DNA of 64,000 nt from Membranipora membranacea (Eukaryota > Bryozoa > Gymnolaemata > Cheilostomatida > Membraniporidae). The position numbers and the translations under genes were made by a program. Below, piece by piece: positions 60,836-64,000 of the stretch. The stretch is from positions 19,842,001 through 19,906,000 of the forward strand of contig OU612065.1 in the NCBI GenBank assembly GCA_914767715.1, in the 5' to 3' direction. The notes beneath the pieces are model-generated. The model made no database searches. It worked only from the letters and a program-made list of their open reading frames with translations, and was not told where the DNA came from. Numbering within the stretch: position 1 is the first letter of the stretch; each line of letters begins with the position of its first letter.

Positions 60836-61045
60836 TACTCCAAAACGAAGAGGCAATCTCAGGGATTTGCTTGACAGCAGCTCTGTTCCAGAATGCTTCT
60901 GTGCTGTATCCATCCCAGAAAAACAGCTGTTTACTAAGTTCTACTTGAACACCAATGGAAATGAATCATGCGTCTGCCCAAAGACAAGTGGAGAATGGAG
61001 TGTTTGAAAATGTGTTAATGCAAAGAGATTTTTCATCTGTGAGAC
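60836..61045. pseudogene. C-type lectin exon split into two opposite orientations
   Basis: On the minus strand, 60935 to 60836 reads QLFFWDGYSTEAFWNRAAVK and on to PEIASSFW, the middle of the lectin domain. On the plus strand, 60944-61045 reads NTNGNESCVCPKTSGEW, then SV, a stop, and KCVNAKRFFICE, the end of the same domain. The two halves meet head to head around 60940, and the joining GEPD segment is lost. An inversion with small deletions explains this. The in-frame TGA in the second half is further damage. Confidence 0.8.
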
Positions 61046-61049
61046 AAGA

Positions 61050-63320
61050 TAATCTACCGCTATGAATGATAAAATTTGTTAAATTCTCCGTTCTTGATGT
61101 GAGCATTTTCTTTGGATTATATATGTATAATGTCTTGAATGAATCAATTTGTACCATTATATTTTTTGCATATATTACTCTGCTGCAAGTTTTAATGAAA
61201 TATAACTCTATACATTGAAACTTAACATGATATGAATCATTGTATATTTGCCAAAATTCTATTTGATTCTTGATGTACTCTGTTACATTTGGATTGGTTT
61301 AGGTTGATTAAACGGTTGATTTAAATAACTTAAAAACTTAGAAATGATAACAATAATGATGATGGCTTTCCCATAGAGTGAGGTGTGTGATAGTCATTTA
61401 GACTCAATATTATAATCTATCCAGCACAGCATTGGGGATAGTTCGATAAAATTCTGGCGTACTACATTTCCTAATAATTGATTCCTTCTCTTCTCTTTTT
61501 CTAGCTTCTTGCTTATGATCTTGAACGTAGTTGGCAGATTTGCTAATGCTGCGCGAAATTTAAGTGCTAGAGAGTGCTTACTTGTGACCAATTTTTTATC
61601 CTGCACCAATCTATGATAGAGTGCAGGGTAATCGCCAAGCAAATATTATTGGATTTGATCCCCTTCAGCCAACTGCTGGCGATTTTTGTTGGGGTGTCAT
61701 TAGTCTGCAGTGTCAATGTGGTGTGGTCTCAATTCATGGCGATTGAGGCAACATGGACACCTTGTGAAGTTGGTTGAAAGGGATAATATTGAACAATAGC
61801 ACATGGACACAATGAGAGTGTTGATTGTTAGCATTTGCTACAAATGTTATCGTATATTATTGGTACAGCTCTATTTATCCTAACAGTCAACGGAATGAAT
61901 TCTATAGTAATATGGGAAGATAACTCTTACAAACAAACCCTTGATCTGCAGTGAAACCCAACCGCCTTAACGTGATATATCGCTTTTTAAAACTTTTTAA
62001 TATTGTATTGTATTGTAATAGTTATTTTCACAGTTGAAACCTCCAAAATAATTGACATTGAGTCGCAGTGACCATTGAAAGTTCATTTTGGGGCAAAAAG
62101 TGCCCTTTTTAAATTGAGCCCTCTGTGCCTTGCTATTGAGGTAATTGATTAGTTTTTGCTTTCACCATATAGAGGAGGCATGGCACTAACTGGAGGAGTG
62201 ACATTTTAGTAAAACTTCATATTTTTAGACCTCCTGTCTTTGAGACTTAAACTTGTTTAATGCAATAGTAAAAGGGCCATTTCTGACCCCTCACTACATG
62301 TGACCCCAATAATGCAGAAACTAAAATTTCCAATTTATTATACCATTTTGGTCTTGCACTGTCACTTCCATCAATAATCTTACCAGATTACAGATCCTGG
62401 TTGTCACAACTGTAACAAATAATAACCCAAATTTACTCTAATTTTGGACAACATTTTCCAGCCAAAAATCAGAAATTCAGCAACCTGTCAGTCAAGTTTG
62501 TTGTCAGCATGATGAACAGTAGGAGATTGTCTAGATTTTGATCGAATCGATTATTGATTATGGCTTTACATCTTGAGATAGTTTGATATTTGTGGCTAAA
62601 CTAGCTTTCTTTTGTCCAAAACATGCGCTCCTTTCCAGCCAAAAAACTGAAAATAGATTAAAAAACATGTCATACACACCAGCTTACATTACACTAAAGA
62701 GTATTTCCGAGGTTTTTGATCGTGGCGTTTGATTATAAATTCAATAGTAGAGAAGTTATGAGCATAAACATTTCTCTCTCGATGCTAAACAATCACCCAA
62801 AAAAGGTGATCAATTGTTGTACATAATGTGCTTTGCACGTAATACTGCACAGATTTTCATCACGCTTTTGCATAACGTAATTTACTGCATCATTTTGCCC
62901 ATTGCTTCCTATATGTTTTCAATGTATTTTAGTTAATGTACAATTAATCAAGTTATAAACATGAGGTTTAAAAAAATTTGGGATATTAAACATAAGTCAG
63001 ACTACTAGCAACGTGTCAGTGAAAGAATTTTTTTGAGATGGGACAAGTAGTTCCTGAGAAACTGAAAAGGCGATAATATATCACGTGAAATTAATCGCTA
63101 ATGCTTAAAGTTTTGTAACCTGATCACTGACATTTTCTGCTGTTCCTAGTTAGGATATGCAACTCACTCGTACTTGGCATTTGTTTGGTTAGTGTACAGT
63201 GGTTGAATTCGCGAACTAAAATAAACTATACAAACAAACCATGCTAAGCACCATTAAAAATATATGATTTTATTTCTGGTGAGAAAGTTCATAAATATTA
63301 CCGATATTATTATTGATATA
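61050..63320. other. No gene recognised
   Basis: AT-rich. A minus-strand open frame at 61394-61642 containing GDYPALYHRLVQDKKLV and a Lys-rich helix looks protein-like but is unrecognised and lacks supporting exons. Confidence 0.4.
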
Positions 63321-63328
63321 TGCTTTAT

Positions 63329-63482
63329 GACCAGTGGTTTTTTGGCCAGTGGCCTTTTGGCCAGTGGCTTTATGGCCAGTGGCTTTTTGGCTAGTGGCTT
63401 TTTGGCTAAATGTGGCCTTTTTGCCAGTGGCTTTTTGGCCAGTGGCTTTTCGGCCAGTGGCTTTTTGGCAGTGGCCTTTTGG
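63329..63482. repeat. 15-bp tandem repeat GGCCAGTGGCTTTTT
   Basis: About ten imperfect copies are present. Because 15 is a multiple of three, a frame stays open and would encode ASGFL repeated inside a 99-codon frame (63264-63563). No other evidence supports that frame as a gene. Confidence 0.85.
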
Positions 63483-63489
63483 GTGATCG

Positions 63490-64000
63490 CCTTAACTTGC
63501 TCTCCAATTTTCGAATGCGGTGTCTCAAAACTGGATACTAAAATGAATTCGAGAATCCATTAGTAAACAACAACTAGCCTTATAATTCACAAATATATGT
63601 AGGCAAGAGGGGAGCAACTTAGAAATTTGATGGCAAATGCATACATTAACTACCTCAAGTTGTGAACCTGGAATAGTGAGAGAATAATTCCTGGCTCAGC
63701 TCTAATAAATATAACAATGAGCACCAGGTATTTGCCCTGATAGAACGGCAAATTATGAAAAGAACACCCGCTTTTTCAAAATTAGCTTTGTGCTTGCATC
63801 TTGAGTATGGGTGGCATTTACATCTTACAATAAATATCTCTCATCGCATTTATATAGGTTTGGTCCAATGAGGTAACCAAGCAGTAGTAGCAAAGAAGTA
63901 GCAACCGGATCAAGGCATAACATGCTATAAAACAATTATTGTTCGGTTAATCATGGTTGATATCCATTCAAAAAATAGACAATTTGATTTTAAGACTTGA
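63490..64000. other. Nothing seen to the end of the window
   Basis: No gene, repeat or hairpin is evident. Confidence 0.4.

Noticed and set aside
63264-63563. 99-codon frame with repeated ASGFL
   Set aside because: The open frame follows from a 15-bp repeat; flanking residues give no signal peptide or domain that can be trusted.

Overview
The window looks like AT-rich nuclear DNA from an invertebrate metazoan. Genes are split by GT/AG introns with pyrimidine-rich acceptors, intergenic space is long, and families typical of animals are present: C-type lectins, PIF/Harbinger, hAT, piggyBac and jockey/CR1-like LINEs, tRNA-derived SINEs and many minisatellites. There are no operons, rRNA genes or CRISPR arrays. 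I cannot name the phylum from sequence alone.

Layout. At 1.37-9.61 kb a three-unit ~325-bp tandem repeat has been invaded by a hAT MITE (1465-1865) and by a foldback element with a 6-bp target duplication (2493-9464). The foldback was itself entered by a PIF/Harbinger transposon (3862-9450). That Harbinger carries two convergent, apparently intact three-exon genes: a DDE transposase and a Myb/SANT-like partner. At 12.7-15.9 kb (minus strand) four phase-compatible exons encode a type II membrane C-type lectin-like receptor with a tyrosine-rich cytoplasmic tail. From 16 to 32 kb no confident gene is seen; there are SINE-like units, a 353-bp satellite (24.4-25.7 kb), a LINE relic, two candidate exons near 28.3-29.2 kb, a ~0.9-kb minisatellite (30.1-31.0 kb) and a second hAT MITE with an 8-bp target duplication (31005-31361).

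At 32.1-36.3 kb lies a nearly full-length LINE on the minus strand with about four disabling lesions. Directly beside it, on the plus strand, four phase-0 exons (36321-44595) encode a proline-rich leader, partly made of duplicated exons, fused to the N-terminal part of a piggyBac transposase domain; a SINE-like unit cuts the last exon. Its first intron carries a second foldback of the same family (36654-40089), which holds a LINE 3' fragment. A decayed piggyBac C-terminal end lies further along on the same strand (51.7-52.2 kb).

From 52 to 64 kb there are pyrimidine-rich repeats, LINE relics, a broken secreted C-type lectin gene (57.1-58.1 kb), three plausible plus-strand exons of an unrecognised gene (58.8-60.0 kb) and a third lectin fragment whose two halves point in opposite directions (60.8-61.0 kb).

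The host component is therefore a lectin cluster with one intact membrane receptor and two dead relatives, plus a possible piggyBac-derived gene, embedded in heavily nested transposons. All exon joins are predicted by eye from splice sites and reading phase; none is checked against transcripts.
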